DNA of 18,268 bases from DHVE2 group archaeon (GCA_027014065.1 JALWEL010000014.1:1-18268); one strand, 5' to 3'; counted from the first letter of the stretch, positions 1-7,688 are shown. The notes: generated from the letters alone by a model not told the origin. Program-made: numbers and translations.

Positions 1-3000
1 TTGTTAAATAACTCTCTCCACCACTGCTCGTACCCCTGTATATCTTATATCCTGTTATTGCGGATCCTCCGTTGTTAGACGGCGCTGTCCAAGTGAGCTT
101 CACATATCCATCTCCTGCGGTAGCCACAAGATTCAGTGGTGCTCCAGGTACGCTTCCTCCGCTTCCACCACCGCCGCCATTATAGGAAGAGCCGTGATAA
201 ACATCAAGAGGCACATTTCCACTTATTCCAGGCACAGATCCACTGTCGCTGTACTGCCAGAATGTCCAGTCGCCCCACACGCCGGTCTCGGGGGAATGGC
301 TAATATCATAAGTCCAATCTTTAATCCACAAAGGCCACTGCGTCACCGATGAATCCAAATAATTGGCCGCATAGTCTTTGCTCGTGTATATTACCGGAGT
401 AATTCCTGTCTTCTGCTTCACTTCGTTCATGAACGTGTTTACCCACTGCGATAACGCGCTCTTGCCCATGGAAGAGCCGCTCACGAGGGCAAGCGCAGGT
501 GGCAATTGCATCTTGTTGAGGTACGGGGAAATTACATCCACAAAGTGATCCGCCTCACTTACCGCCGAGTTGCTCGTAGGATGCGCAACATGGTATGCAC
601 CCATAAGCATTCCCGCAGCATAGCCATTGTTGATATTCTGTGAGAACTTTGAATCTGTGTAACTCGTGCCTTCCGTCGCCTTCACATACGCAAACCTGTA
701 GCCCGCGTTATACACGCTATTCCAATTTATATCACCCTGATAATAATTTCCTTTACCTCCGCCATTGCCTCCTCCGCGTCCGCCACCGTTGGCACTTCCC
801 TTGTAGAGGTCAAGATCAACGTTATTTCCAATGCCAGGCACTGAGCCCTTATCGCTGTACTGCCAGAAAGTCCAGTCGTTCCACACACCTGTGCTTGGTT
901 GGGTATTTGGATCATATGTCCAATGTGCTATCCACAAAGGCCATTGTGTGACGGATGAATCTAAATAGTGACTTGCGTAATTTGTATTCGTGTATATCAC
1001 AGGCATGATTCCCGTCTTCTGCTTCACTTCGTTCATGAACGTATTTACCCACTGCGATAGCGCACTTTTGCCCAACGATGAACCATCCTCAAGATCCAGT
1101 GCAGGAGGTAACTGCATCTTGTTTAGATATGGGGAAATTACATCCACAAAGTGATCCGCCTCGCTAACTGCGGAATTGCTATCGGGATGTGCGAAGTGAT
1201 ATGCACCCATCATGAGCCCCGCGGAGTACCCGTTGTTGATATTCTGCGTGAACTTAGAATCTGTGTAAGTAGTGCCCTCAGTTGCCTTCACATACGCAAA
1301 CCTGTAGCCCGCGTTGTATACCTTAGTCCAATCTATGTCTCCCTGCCAGTGCGATACGTCCACGCCTTTTAGATACCCACTTGAATTTCCACTGTTAGCC
1401 GACCCGATTTCCAAATGAAGGGTAATGGAAGAGGAAAGATTACCCCAATGGCCAGTGGTATGGTTGTAACTATAAGCCTTCACAGTTATCGTGTAATCAC
1501 CATTTGCCACGGAGCTGGTGGTGTGTATAGTCAAAGTAGTACTAGCAGTCGCTCCGTTGCCCGTGGGATGCACATAATTAGGAGAGAACGAATATGTTGC
1601 TCCCGCAGGCAATCCAGTAACCACGAAATGCCCTACTTCCGTAGTCCAGTCATACGGGAATTTGGCGCTTATGTAATACGTTGCACTATCTCCCGCATTT
1701 ACGCTTACACTGGTGGAACTCGATGAGAGTGTGAATCCTATATCGTGAATAAACTCCCATGCATTAATGACTCCCCATCCACTAGCAGGGTCCCACCCAG
1801 TTTTCGCCCAGTATTGAGTCTCTCCATTGTGATATCCACTCGGAGTCTCAGTTACATCATAGAAAGGAGGGTTATTTGAGTATTTACCATTGTGGTAATA
1901 ATCATATCCCAATTTGTAGATTGTGGGCAGAAGATATCCCAAACCATGATTTGAAACTCTGTATTGCACGCCAACGTAAGCGGCCATCTCTGCTACCATG
2001 CCAGCCACCACAGGGCACGCAACCGAGGTCCCCGCTATGGCGCTCCACTGCGTTGAACCTTGTTTGCTAACATACACCAATGTGTGATTTCCCATTGCAG
2101 ATATATCGGCGGTTACCCTTCCGCTATACGAGCCCACATAATTTTTCTGCCAGTACGAAATCCCATACGAAGAACTGATTCCACTCTGGGTACCCCAGTG
2201 ATGCGCCTGATTTCCTCCAGCACCCGTGTGGGCAGAATCGTACCACACCACTTCCTTGCTCCTGGGAGTCGCAAGGTTCACGTTGTAGCCCATGGTAGCA
2301 ACATCGTTCAAAGAAGTGACATCGTTCCCGTTGGGAAACGGCGTTGTACCTCCAACCGCTATAAACCCGAATATATCATGAGCATCCGTGGATGGATAGC
2401 TTGGAGAATCAGTATCTCCATCATCTCCACTCGATGCAAGTACCGTTATCCCCATAGCATTCAGCGCTTTCACAGCGTTATCGGTGGCCGCTGAGCCTGA
2501 AGCATCTCCACCACCCCAAGAGTTGCTAACCGCAACTAAAATCTTATCGGTATCAGCCGCGAGGGTGTTGAGTATGTAATTGTACTCATTATCCGGGAAA
2601 TTGTTCTCAGTAGGATGACCCTGAGAGTCTCCAGGCCCATACACACAGAACGCATCCACTCCTGGCGCCAATGTTCCAACCATCTCCAAATCCAACTCGT
2701 TCTCTCCCGATACACTTCCGTCTGTGTTGCTGCCAGGAGAGTGTGTCCCACTCATACCATGCCAGTGAACTGTGGACATCACACCTAAATTCTGTATCCA
2801 ACTCGGGATGACATGTTTGTAATAATACGTCACCGCATCAGGATCGAACGGTGCCGCATCTCCTTCCCACAGAACTGTCGCTACTCGCAATCCTGTTGCA
2901 AATATATGATGCGAACTGGCCGCCCCGCTTGCCGAGTTGTTGTAAAGCTGGTACACATGGTACATCCGAGCCACATCCGCACCGCTCAGGTAGTCGGTGC

Positions 3001-3610
3001 CGCTACTCGCATGGAAGTAATTCAAATGGAACTTCGTCGCATTATCCAACCCCGTTATCGCATATATGTACGGGGCAAACTTCGCAGGCACACGGGGCGC
3101 GCTCATCGCCGCAAAGAACTCATTCTTGTAATGGGGATTGTCGCTCCTGTATTTCCCCATCTTTATCCCGAACAATTTGCTTATCTTTCCTATCGTATCA
3201 TGAATCGTGATCGCGTTCCTCAGCGCGTACGTTTTCTCCACATGGATGTTGTTCGCATGCAACCACTGAAGCATCTCTCCGTAAATTTCCTCCGACGGCG
3301 CAAAATTGTTCTTGAAAACTTCGTAATTCATGTATTTGTGATACATCGGTGAGCGTACATCATTCACTTCTCCCAAAAATTTGTCCAGTTCCCTCTCATG
3401 CTGCCACTTCAACGCTATCGTTACCCATATCTCCTGATTCGGATTCGCTTTTCCCACGTATCGCGCATCCTCAAAGGTCCTGAACCCCTTGGTAATCTTA
3501 ACGCTGTTGTTTGCGAGACCCGAAAGCAAGCCAATATATAGACCGCCAGCTACAACTACTAACACTATGGCCAAAACCACTATTTTTCTCCTTTCCCTTA
3601 TTGATTTCAT
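1..3610 (-). CDS. Secreted sedolisin (S53) protease fused to two GH25 lysozyme domains and FN3, C-terminus cut by window edge
   Basis: One frame stays open for 1203 codons from ATG 3610 to the left edge; a GGTGGTG ribosome site lies just upstream. Residues 1-9 are basic and 10-32 hydrophobic (signal peptide or anchor). About 40-190 is a pro-kumamolisin activation domain (SPMYHKYM, then FAPS). About 200-622 is a sedolisin catalytic domain: GENELDLE gives E303 and D307, SSGDDG gives oxyanion D396, GTSVACP gives nucleophile S529, and GWDPASGWG (D607) the calcium-site region. About 625-740 is Ig-like. GH25 copy 1 (about 749-938) has GVDVSHWQ (D751), LDLE (D839, E841) and NVDLD (D932). After a Gly-rich linker, GH25 copy 2 (about 955-1140) has K953, A1041, V1043 and P1134 at those positions. 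A second Gly/Ser linker leads to FN3 from about 1159. Sedolisins are acid proteases; GH25 enzymes cleave murein, which archaea lack, so the target is probably bacterial. The C-terminal anchor is not visible. Confidence 0.93.
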   Translation of the reverse strand, partial: MKSIRERRKIVVLAIVLVVVAGGLYIGLLSGLANNSVKITKGFRTFEDARYVGKANPNQEIWVTIALKWQHERELDKFLGEVNDVRSPMYHKYMNYEVFKNNFAPSEEIYGEMLQWLHANNIHVEKTYALRNAITIHDTIGKISKLFGIKMGKYRSDNPHYKNEFFAAMSAPRVPAKFAPYIYAITGLDNATKFHLNYFHASSGTDYLSGADVARMYHVYQLYNNSASGAASSHHIFATGLRVATVLWEGDAAPFDPDAVTYYYKHVIPSWIQNLGVMSTVHWHGMSGTHSPGSNTDGSVSGENELDLEMVGTLAPGVDAFCVYGPGDSQGHPTENNFPDNEYNYILNTLAADTDKILVAVSNSWGGGDASGSAATDNAVKALNAMGITVLASSGDDGDTDSPSYPSTDAHDIFGFIAVGGTTPFPNGNDVTSLNDVATMGYNVNLATPRSKEVVWYDSAHTGAGGNQAHHWGTQSGISSSYGISYWQKNYVGSYSGRVTADISAMGNHTLVYVSKQGSTQWSAIAGTSVACPVVAGMVAEMAAYVGVQYRVSNHGLGYLLPTIYKLGYDYYHNGKYSNNPPFYDVTETPSGYHNGETQYWAKTGWDPASGWGVINAWEFIHDIGFTLSSSSTSVSVNAGDSATYYISAKFPYDWTTEVGHFVVTGLPAGATYSFSPNYVHPTGNGATASTTLTIHTTSSVANGDYTITVKAYSYNHTTGHWGNLSSSITLHLEIGSANSGNSSGYLKGVDVSHWQGDIDWTKVYNAGYRFAYVKATEGTTYTDSKFTQNINNGYSAGLMMGAYHFAHPDSNSAVSEADHFVDVISPYLNKMQLPPALDLEDGSSLGKSALSQWVNTFMNEVKQKTGIMPVIYTNTNYASHYLDSSVTQWPLWIAHWTYDPNTQPSTGVWNDWTFWQYSDKGSVPGIGNNVDLDLYKGSANGGGRGGGNGGGKGNYYQGDINWNSVYNAGYRFAYVKATEGTSYTDSKFSQNINNGYAAGMLMGAYHVAHPTSNSAVSEADHFVDVISPYLNKMQLPPALALVSGSSMGKSALSQWVNTFMNEVKQKTGITPVIYTSKDYAANYLDSSVTQWPLWIKDWTYDISHSPETGVWGDWTFWQYSDSGSVPGISGNVPLDVYHGSSYNGGGGGSGGSVPGAPLNLVATAGDGYVKLTWTAPSNNGGSAITGYKIYRGTSSGGESYLT
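191..739 (-). repeat. Tandem GH25 repeat, copy 2 (active-site acids lost)
   Basis: This codes residues 958-1140, about four-fifths identical to copy 1 at the protein level and strongly similar at the DNA level. DLED of copy 1 is replaced by ALVS, and NVDLD by NVPLD. The N-terminal GVDVSHW segment is replaced by the end of the glycine-rich linker. Confidence 0.9.
797..1345 (-). repeat. Tandem GH25 repeat, copy 1 (catalytic residues intact)
   Basis: This codes residues 756-938 of the protease-lysozyme. It pairs with bases 191-739 at a fixed distance of 606 bp, with no indel seen between aligned anchor residues. It carries the DLE motif and the C-terminal Asp; the N-terminal Asp (D751) lies just upstream of the repeat. 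Confidence 0.9.
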
Positions 3611-3883
3611 TTTTTTCACCACCTATTATACCACACACAATCATATTTTGGCAAATACATCAACTTTAATTTTACATAGCCATACTACTTAAATATTTTG
3701 ACAGCACCTCGTAAAACACACAGTTACACTGCATAGTTAAAATGCATTTTTGGGATAAAAAATCGCTAAAACAAACAAATTTTTTGACATAATGGAATCT
3801 TGTGTATCATCTGTACCACTCTATAGTGAAATTACACTACGTCATTAAACAAAAATTTCCAGTTAAAGAGAAAGGTTAAAGTA
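3611..3883. other. AT-rich divergent intergenic region with two inverted repeats
   Basis: This 273-bp gap separates the divergent protease-lysozyme and nicotinamidase genes. I see no gene in it. It holds a perfect 12-bp palindrome AAAATGCATTTT at 3739-3750, and the inverted repeat TAGTG-6 nt-CACTA at 3824-3839. Either could be an operator. A weak TATA-like CATTAAAC at 3843-3850 may serve the plus-strand operon. Confidence 0.5.
3688..3698 (-). promoter_or_regulatory. Putative TATA box of the protease-lysozyme gene
   Basis: On the minus strand this reads AAAATATTTAAG, an archaeal-type TATA box about 80 bases before the start codon. That would give a leader of roughly 50 nt carrying the GGTGGTG site. 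A TATAAT closer to the ATG is too near to serve as the TBP site. Pattern only. Confidence 0.45.
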
Positions 3884-4423
3884 ATGGGGCGGAGATTTCC
3901 CATTATGGAAGCGATGCTCATAGTTGATATGATTCACGACTTCGTGGATGGAAAATTCGGGGGCGAAGGAGCGAGAAAAATCGTGGGCAAGATGGCAGAA
4001 AAGGTTGAAGAATTCAGAAAAAGGGGGGTAGTTGTGTATCTAAAAGATTCACACAAAGAAGAGGATAATGAGATTAAAATCTGGGGCGAGCACGCCATGC
4101 GGGGCACATGGGGCTCGGAGATCGTGGAAGAATTGGCCCCAAAAGAAGATGACATAGTGGTGGAGAAAACCACCTACGATGGCTTTTTATTCACGGGCTT
4201 GCGGGACATACTTAAAAATAAAAATGTAGATGAGGTTTTTATCGTGGGGGTGGCAACAGATATATGTGTCATGCACACGGCCTTCGGGGCATTCGCCAGA
4301 GGATTTAAAGTTAATATAATAGAAGATTTATGCGCGGGAACGAGCGAAGAGGCGCACAACTGGGCTCTGGATTACATGAAAAACATTTACGGTGCGAGAA
4401 TTCTCAGGAGTGATGAGCTATGA
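3884..4423 (+). CDS. pncA: Nicotinamidase / isochorismatase-family hydrolase
   Basis: Converts nicotinamide to nicotinate for NAD salvage in the cytoplasm. All expected residues are visible: D15 in VDMIHDF, K95 in VEKTTYDGF and C128 in TDICVMHTA form the Asp-Lys-Cys triad, and GVAT before them gives the cis-peptide loop. D55, H57 (DSH) and H70 (GEHA) match the zinc ligands of Pyrococcus nicotinamidase. At 179 residues it has the usual family length. The start could instead be M8 at 3905, which has a GGAG about ten bases upstream; homologues place the first Asp near residue 10, so both fit. The next gene, overlapping by ATGA, uses nicotinate, which makes nicotinamidase much more likely than another isochorismatase-fold hydrolase. 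Confidence 0.9.
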   Translation: MGRRFPIMEAMLIVDMIHDFVDGKFGGEGARKIVGKMAEKVEEFRKRGVVVYLKDSHKEEDNEIKIWGEHAMRGTWGSEIVEELAPKEDDIVVEKTTYDGFLFTGLRDILKNKNVDEVFIVGVATDICVMHTAFGAFARGFKVNIIEDLCAGTSEEAHNWALDYMKNIYGARILRSDEL

Positions 4424-5586
4424 GATTCCACATGGCAAACGAGGAAGAGATAAAAAACGGGCTTACCACCGACATCTATTTCCAGAGGACAAGGGAAATT
4501 CTGGAAAAAATAGGAAAAGAAATCAGGGTTTACGCGGAGTTCACAGTGATGAATCCCCCTTACGATTGGACCGTTTTCGCCGGATTAGATGAAGTTCTGC
4601 ACCTCATGGAAGGAGAGAACGTGAACATATACGCACTCCCTGAAGGTACCATATTTCCACGTAGAGATTATCGCGGATACCCAATTCCAGTGATGGCAAT
4701 AGAAGGAGATTACAAAGAATTCACGGTGTTTGAAACACCCATATTGGGGTTCATATGCCAAGCATCAGGGATTGCGACAAAGACTGCGAGGATAAGAATC
4801 GCCGCAGGTCACAGGACCCTTCTCTCTTTCGGCGTGAGGAGAATGCATCCCGCAATAGCGCCCCTAATCGACAGGGCATCCTACATAGGAGGATGCGATG
4901 GAGTATCGAGCATTTTAGGCGCGGAGCACATAGGCAAAGAGCCAAGCGGCACAATGCCACACGCTCTTATATTAACGTTGGGGGAGGAGAAGGCGTGGGA
5001 GTACTTCGATGAGTTCATCTCGGAGAATGTTCCCCGTATCGCTCTAATAGACACATTCGGAGACGAGAAATTCGAAGCAATAAAGGCGGCGGAGATAATA
5101 AAAGACTTAAAAGCAATTCGCCTCGACACGCCCTCATCTCGCAGGGGCAAGTTCGAAGACATAATAAGGGAAGTGCGCTGGGAACTGGATATTCGGGGGC
5201 ACAAAGACGTTGGTATAATCGTCTCCGGCGGCTTGGACGAGGACACCGTGAGGAATCTAAGAGATTTAGTGGATGGATTCGGAGTGGGGACCGCGATAAG
5301 CAATGCCAAGACCATAGATTACGCCATGGACATCGTGGAAGTGGATGGAAAGCCTTTGGCCAAGAAGGGCAAGTTCAGCGGGAGAAAGAGGGTGTATCGC
5401 TGCAAAGAGTGCGGAGAATTCATAGTTAGTTATGAAGAAGTGGATAAATGCAAGGTCTGCGGTGGGGAAGTAGAAGAGATATTAAAGCCCGTGATGAAAG
5501 ACGGAAAAATAGTGGGAGAATATCCGAAGGAGGATGAGATAAGAAACTACGTGATGGAGCAGCTGAAGCGCTATGATAGTAATTAG
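4420..5586 (+). CDS. pncB: Nicotinate phosphoribosyltransferase, archaeal type with C-terminal zinc ribbon
   Basis: Makes nicotinate mononucleotide from nicotinate and PRPP, the second step of the salvage route begun by the preceding nicotinamidase. The 388-residue length matches the Thermoplasma acidophilum enzyme. Recognisable family segments are SFGVRRMHP (R140, R141, H143), GGCDGVSS, SGTMPHA and IVSGGLDED. The C-terminus adds a zinc ribbon with C328, C331, C344 and C347, typical of the archaeal subgroup. The ATG overlaps the nicotinamidase stop in an ATGA, implying translational coupling; a GGAG lies about eleven bases upstream. M5 at 4432 is an alternative start. The last 14 bases overlap the next gene. 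Confidence 0.94.
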   Translation: MRFHMANEEEIKNGLTTDIYFQRTREILEKIGKEIRVYAEFTVMNPPYDWTVFAGLDEVLHLMEGENVNIYALPEGTIFPRRDYRGYPIPVMAIEGDYKEFTVFETPILGFICQASGIATKTARIRIAAGHRTLLSFGVRRMHPAIAPLIDRASYIGGCDGVSSILGAEHIGKEPSGTMPHALILTLGEEKAWEYFDEFISENVPRIALIDTFGDEKFEAIKAAEIIKDLKAIRLDTPSSRRGKFEDIIREVRWELDIRGHKDVGIIVSGGLDEDTVRNLRDLVDGFGVGTAISNAKTIDYAMDIVEVDGKPLAKKGKFSGRKRVYRCKECGEFIVSYEEVDKCKVCGGEVEEILKPVMKDGKIVGEYPKEDEIRNYVMEQLKRYDSN

Positions 5587-6148
5587 CGGATTCGGCCCCT
5601 TCGATAAATACAAAATCAATCCCTCGTGGGAAGCAGCAAAAGAAATAGATGTAGAGAGAAAATTTCTAATACCAGTCACGTACCGAGAGGCGAAGGAATA
5701 CGCTAAGAAAATCATAGATTTGAACCCTGATATAGTGGTTGCCCTCGGCTTGAGCCCCTCTTCCAAAAAAGTCAGAGTCGAGATGTTGGGAATAAATGTA
5801 ATGTACGCATCCATTCCAGACAACGAAGGAGTAATTGCTCAAGGGGAGAAGCTCTTCGAAGATGGAAAAAATTGCTATATCTCCAACGTTCCTGTTTTCG
5901 AGCTCGTATCGTATTTGAACTCCGAAGGATTTCCGGCGGTGCCATCTTTCTCTGCGGGCACGTACATCTGCAACGCCCTTTATTACTCCCTGCTTTATTA
6001 TCGAGAAAAAAAGAGGAGCGAGGCAAAGATAATATTCGTGCACGTACCCCCTTCAAAGGAAATAAAAGATGACGGATGGAAAATGGAAGACATAAAACTT
6101 GGGGTGAAAAAGGTAATTGAATTTACTTCCCGCCTCTCCTCTCTTTAG
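5573..6148 (+). CDS. pcp: Pyrrolidone-carboxylate peptidase (pyroglutamyl peptidase I, C15)
   Basis: Removes N-terminal pyroglutamate from peptides in the cytoplasm. The family signatures are complete: FGPFDKYKINPS at 7-18, active-site E70 in VRVEMLGIN, nucleophile C133 in SAGTYICNALY, and H157 in FVHVPPS. At 191 residues it is slightly shorter than the Pyrococcus enzymes of about 208. It starts inside the 3' end of the nicotinate phosphoribosyltransferase gene (14-base overlap), so it is probably the third gene of the operon although its role is peptide catabolism. Its 3' end overlaps the convergent eL40 gene by 26 bases. Confidence 0.95.
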   Translation: MIVISGFGPFDKYKINPSWEAAKEIDVERKFLIPVTYREAKEYAKKIIDLNPDIVVALGLSPSSKKVRVEMLGINVMYASIPDNEGVIAQGEKLFEDGKNCYISNVPVFELVSYLNSEGFPAVPSFSAGTYICNALYYSLLYYREKKRSEAKIIFVHVPPSKEIKDDGWKMEDIKLGVKKVIEFTSRLSSL

Positions 6149-6272
6149 CCTTGGGCCTCAGACCTTTGTAGCCGCATCTCCTGCATCTCGTCGCATTGGG
6201 AGGGTTGCGAGCGTGGCATTTCATACATATCTTTTTGTTGAGTAACCTATCAACGGCTTCTTGGAAAGTCAT
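6123..6272 (-). CDS. rpl40e: Large-subunit ribosomal protein eL40
   Basis: A 49-residue basic zinc-finger protein of the 50S subunit, easily missed because it is short. It begins MTFQEAVDRLLNKKICMKC; C16, C19, C30 and C33 form the zinc site, and it ends with the hallmark CGYKGLRPKAKE followed by a basic tail. The length matches archaeal eL40. A minus-strand TATA box centred about 25 bases upstream of the ATG, and no convincing Shine-Dalgarno, suggest a leaderless transcript. Its last 26 bases overlap the end of the peptidase gene tail to tail. Confidence 0.95.
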   Translation of the reverse strand: MTFQEAVDRLLNKKICMKCHARNPPNATRCRRCGYKGLRPKAKERRGGK

Positions 6273-6291
6273 AGTTCAGAGGATTGCCACC

Positions 6292-6303
6292 GAATATTTA
6301 AGG
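6292..6303 (-). promoter_or_regulatory. TATA box for eL40 (leaderless)
   Basis: On the minus strand this reads CCTTAAATATTC, centred about 25 bases before the eL40 start codon. Transcription would begin at or within a few bases of the ATG. It could also be read in the RFC direction, as TATTTAAG, but lies rather far from that start. Confidence 0.55.
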
Positions 6304-6317
6304 ATTACGAATTGCAA

Positions 6318-6326
6318 ATTTTTAAT
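6318..6326 (+). promoter_or_regulatory. TATA box for RFC large subunit (leaderless)
   Basis: ATTTTTAAT lies about 27 bases upstream of the ATG at 6350, the standard archaeal spacing for a transcript beginning at the start codon. No Shine-Dalgarno is visible before that ATG, which agrees. Confidence 0.5.
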
Positions 6327-6349
6327 ACGAGCAATTGCATGGCCTCTTA

Positions 6350-7687
6350 ATGGAATTGCCATGGGTGGAAAAATATCGACCGAAGAGCCTTCGGGAAATC
6401 GTGGGAAACAATCAAATTATAGCGGAGATGAAGAAGTGGGCAATGGAGTGGGATAAGGGAAACATTCAAAAACCCCTCATACTCGTAGGAAAGCCCGGAT
6501 GCGGGAAAACTACGGCTGCTAAGGCTCTTGCCAACGACATGCACTGGGGTGTAATCGAGCTAAACGCAAGCGATGTACGAAACGAAGAGAACATAAAGAG
6601 AATCGCAATGGTTGGCGCGGTTAACGAGACATTCACCGACGAGGGCGAGTTCATATCATCCAAAAGAGGAGGACGCAAATTAATAATATTCGACGAGGCA
6701 GATAATCTCTACGAGGGAAAGGACGATAGGGGAGGAAAGAAGGCAATTGTGGAAACCATCAAAGTGTCCAAGCAGCCGATAATTCTGATAGGAAACGATT
6801 ATTATTCAATCGTGAGCGGCACATGGGGGGCAAAGCTCAGAAGCATGTGCAAGGTTCTGAAATTCAGGGCTCTAACCAATGCGCAGATGATTAAAATTCT
6901 CTCGCGCATTTGCAAAGCGGAGGGCATAGTTTGCGACCGCGCTGTTCTAGACATGATCGCAGGAAAGGCGGATGGAGATTTACGAGCCGCAATAAATGAT
7001 CTGCAGGCCGTGGCTCAGGGTAAAAAAGTTGTGAAAATAACGGATATAAAATCAATCGGATTGCGGGATGAGAAAAGCGAGATTTACAGCGCCACCATGG
7101 TCACGCTCAGAACCGAGCATTTCAAACACGCGAAGGAAATAATGAGAAATTTGGACGAGACACCGGATTTCGTTATGCTCTGGCTGGAGGAAAACCTGCC
7201 CCTTGAATATCAAGAGTTAGATGATTTGATAAGAGGATACGAGTATATCTCGAAGGCGGACGTGTATTTAGGGAGAGTTATGAAAAGGCAGCACTACGCC
7301 CTCTGGGGCTACGCCATGGACATGCTCGCCGGGGTGAGTGTGGCAAAGAAGGAAAAATACAAAAAACACCCGTTCAGGTACAATTTCCCCACATGGCTCA
7401 GAAACATGAGCAAGAGCAAAGAAGCGAGAAGCAGGAGGGAGAGCGTGAGCGCAAAGGTTGGAAGAATTTATCACACATCCCCGGGGAAAGTAAAGGAGAG
7501 CATACTCCCGCATTTCAGAGTACTTTACGATTTAAACCCAGAGCTGAGAGCTCTTTACACCTATATTCTCCACTTTGATAGAGGAGAGATTGAATACCTC
7601 ACCAAAAAAGACCCGGATAAAATCCTAAAAGATGCACAAAAAATCGGAGAAGAAATAGAAAAGAGGGGTGAAGGTGGATCATCGTAA
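6350..7687 (+). CDS. rfcL: Replication factor C large subunit (clamp loader)
   Basis: Loads the PCNA sliding clamp on DNA with the RFC small subunits, which are not in this window. From ATG 6350 it has 445 residues and opens with MELPWVEKYRPKSL, the classical start of archaeal RfcL. A TTG at 6335 would add five residues and is less likely, since the TATA box places the transcript start near 6350. Walker A is GKPGCGKTT (47-55), Walker B LIIFDEAD (111-118), sensor 1 IILIGND, and sensor 2 lies in GDLRAAIND. The C-terminal half is the helical collar. The C-terminus ends in GEEIEKRGEGGSS with no recognisable PIP box. The stop is one base from the convergent small gene. Confidence 0.95.
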   Translation: MELPWVEKYRPKSLREIVGNNQIIAEMKKWAMEWDKGNIQKPLILVGKPGCGKTTAAKALANDMHWGVIELNASDVRNEENIKRIAMVGAVNETFTDEGEFISSKRGGRKLIIFDEADNLYEGKDDRGGKKAIVETIKVSKQPIILIGNDYYSIVSGTWGAKLRSMCKVLKFRALTNAQMIKILSRICKAEGIVCDRAVLDMIAGKADGDLRAAINDLQAVAQGKKVVKITDIKSIGLRDEKSEIYSATMVTLRTEHFKHAKEIMRNLDETPDFVMLWLEENLPLEYQELDDLIRGYEYISKADVYLGRVMKRQHYALWGYAMDMLAGVSVAKKEKYKKHPFRYNFPTWLRNMSKSKEARSRRESVSAKVGRIYHTSPGKVKESILPHFRVLYDLNPELRALYTYILHFDRGEIEYLTKKDPDKILKDAQKIGEEIEKRGEGGSS

Positions 7688-7688
7688 T

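Noticed and set aside
191..1345. Assembly artefact as the cause of the tandem GH25 repeat
   Set aside because: The copies differ at about one fifth of residues, including all active-site acids, and by many synonymous changes, so they are not a duplicated read or contig.
1700..3000. Classical subtilisin (S8) for the left protease
   Set aside because: GTSxxxP is shared with S8, but the Glu-Asp helix (E303, D307), the SGD oxyanion motif and the pro-kumamolisin domain identify S53, and no S8-type catalytic His motif is seen.
640..3352. Several plus-strand open frames of 60-180 codons across the left region
   Set aside because: They are antisense shadows of the minus-strand protease-lysozyme, whose frame is open throughout and shows full catalytic motifs. 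Their translations are rich in His, Cys, Arg and Ser with no family resemblance.
6335..6349. TTG start for the RFC large subunit
   Set aside because: It adds five residues not seen in the family; the ATG at 6350 fits the TATA spacing and the usual N-terminus.
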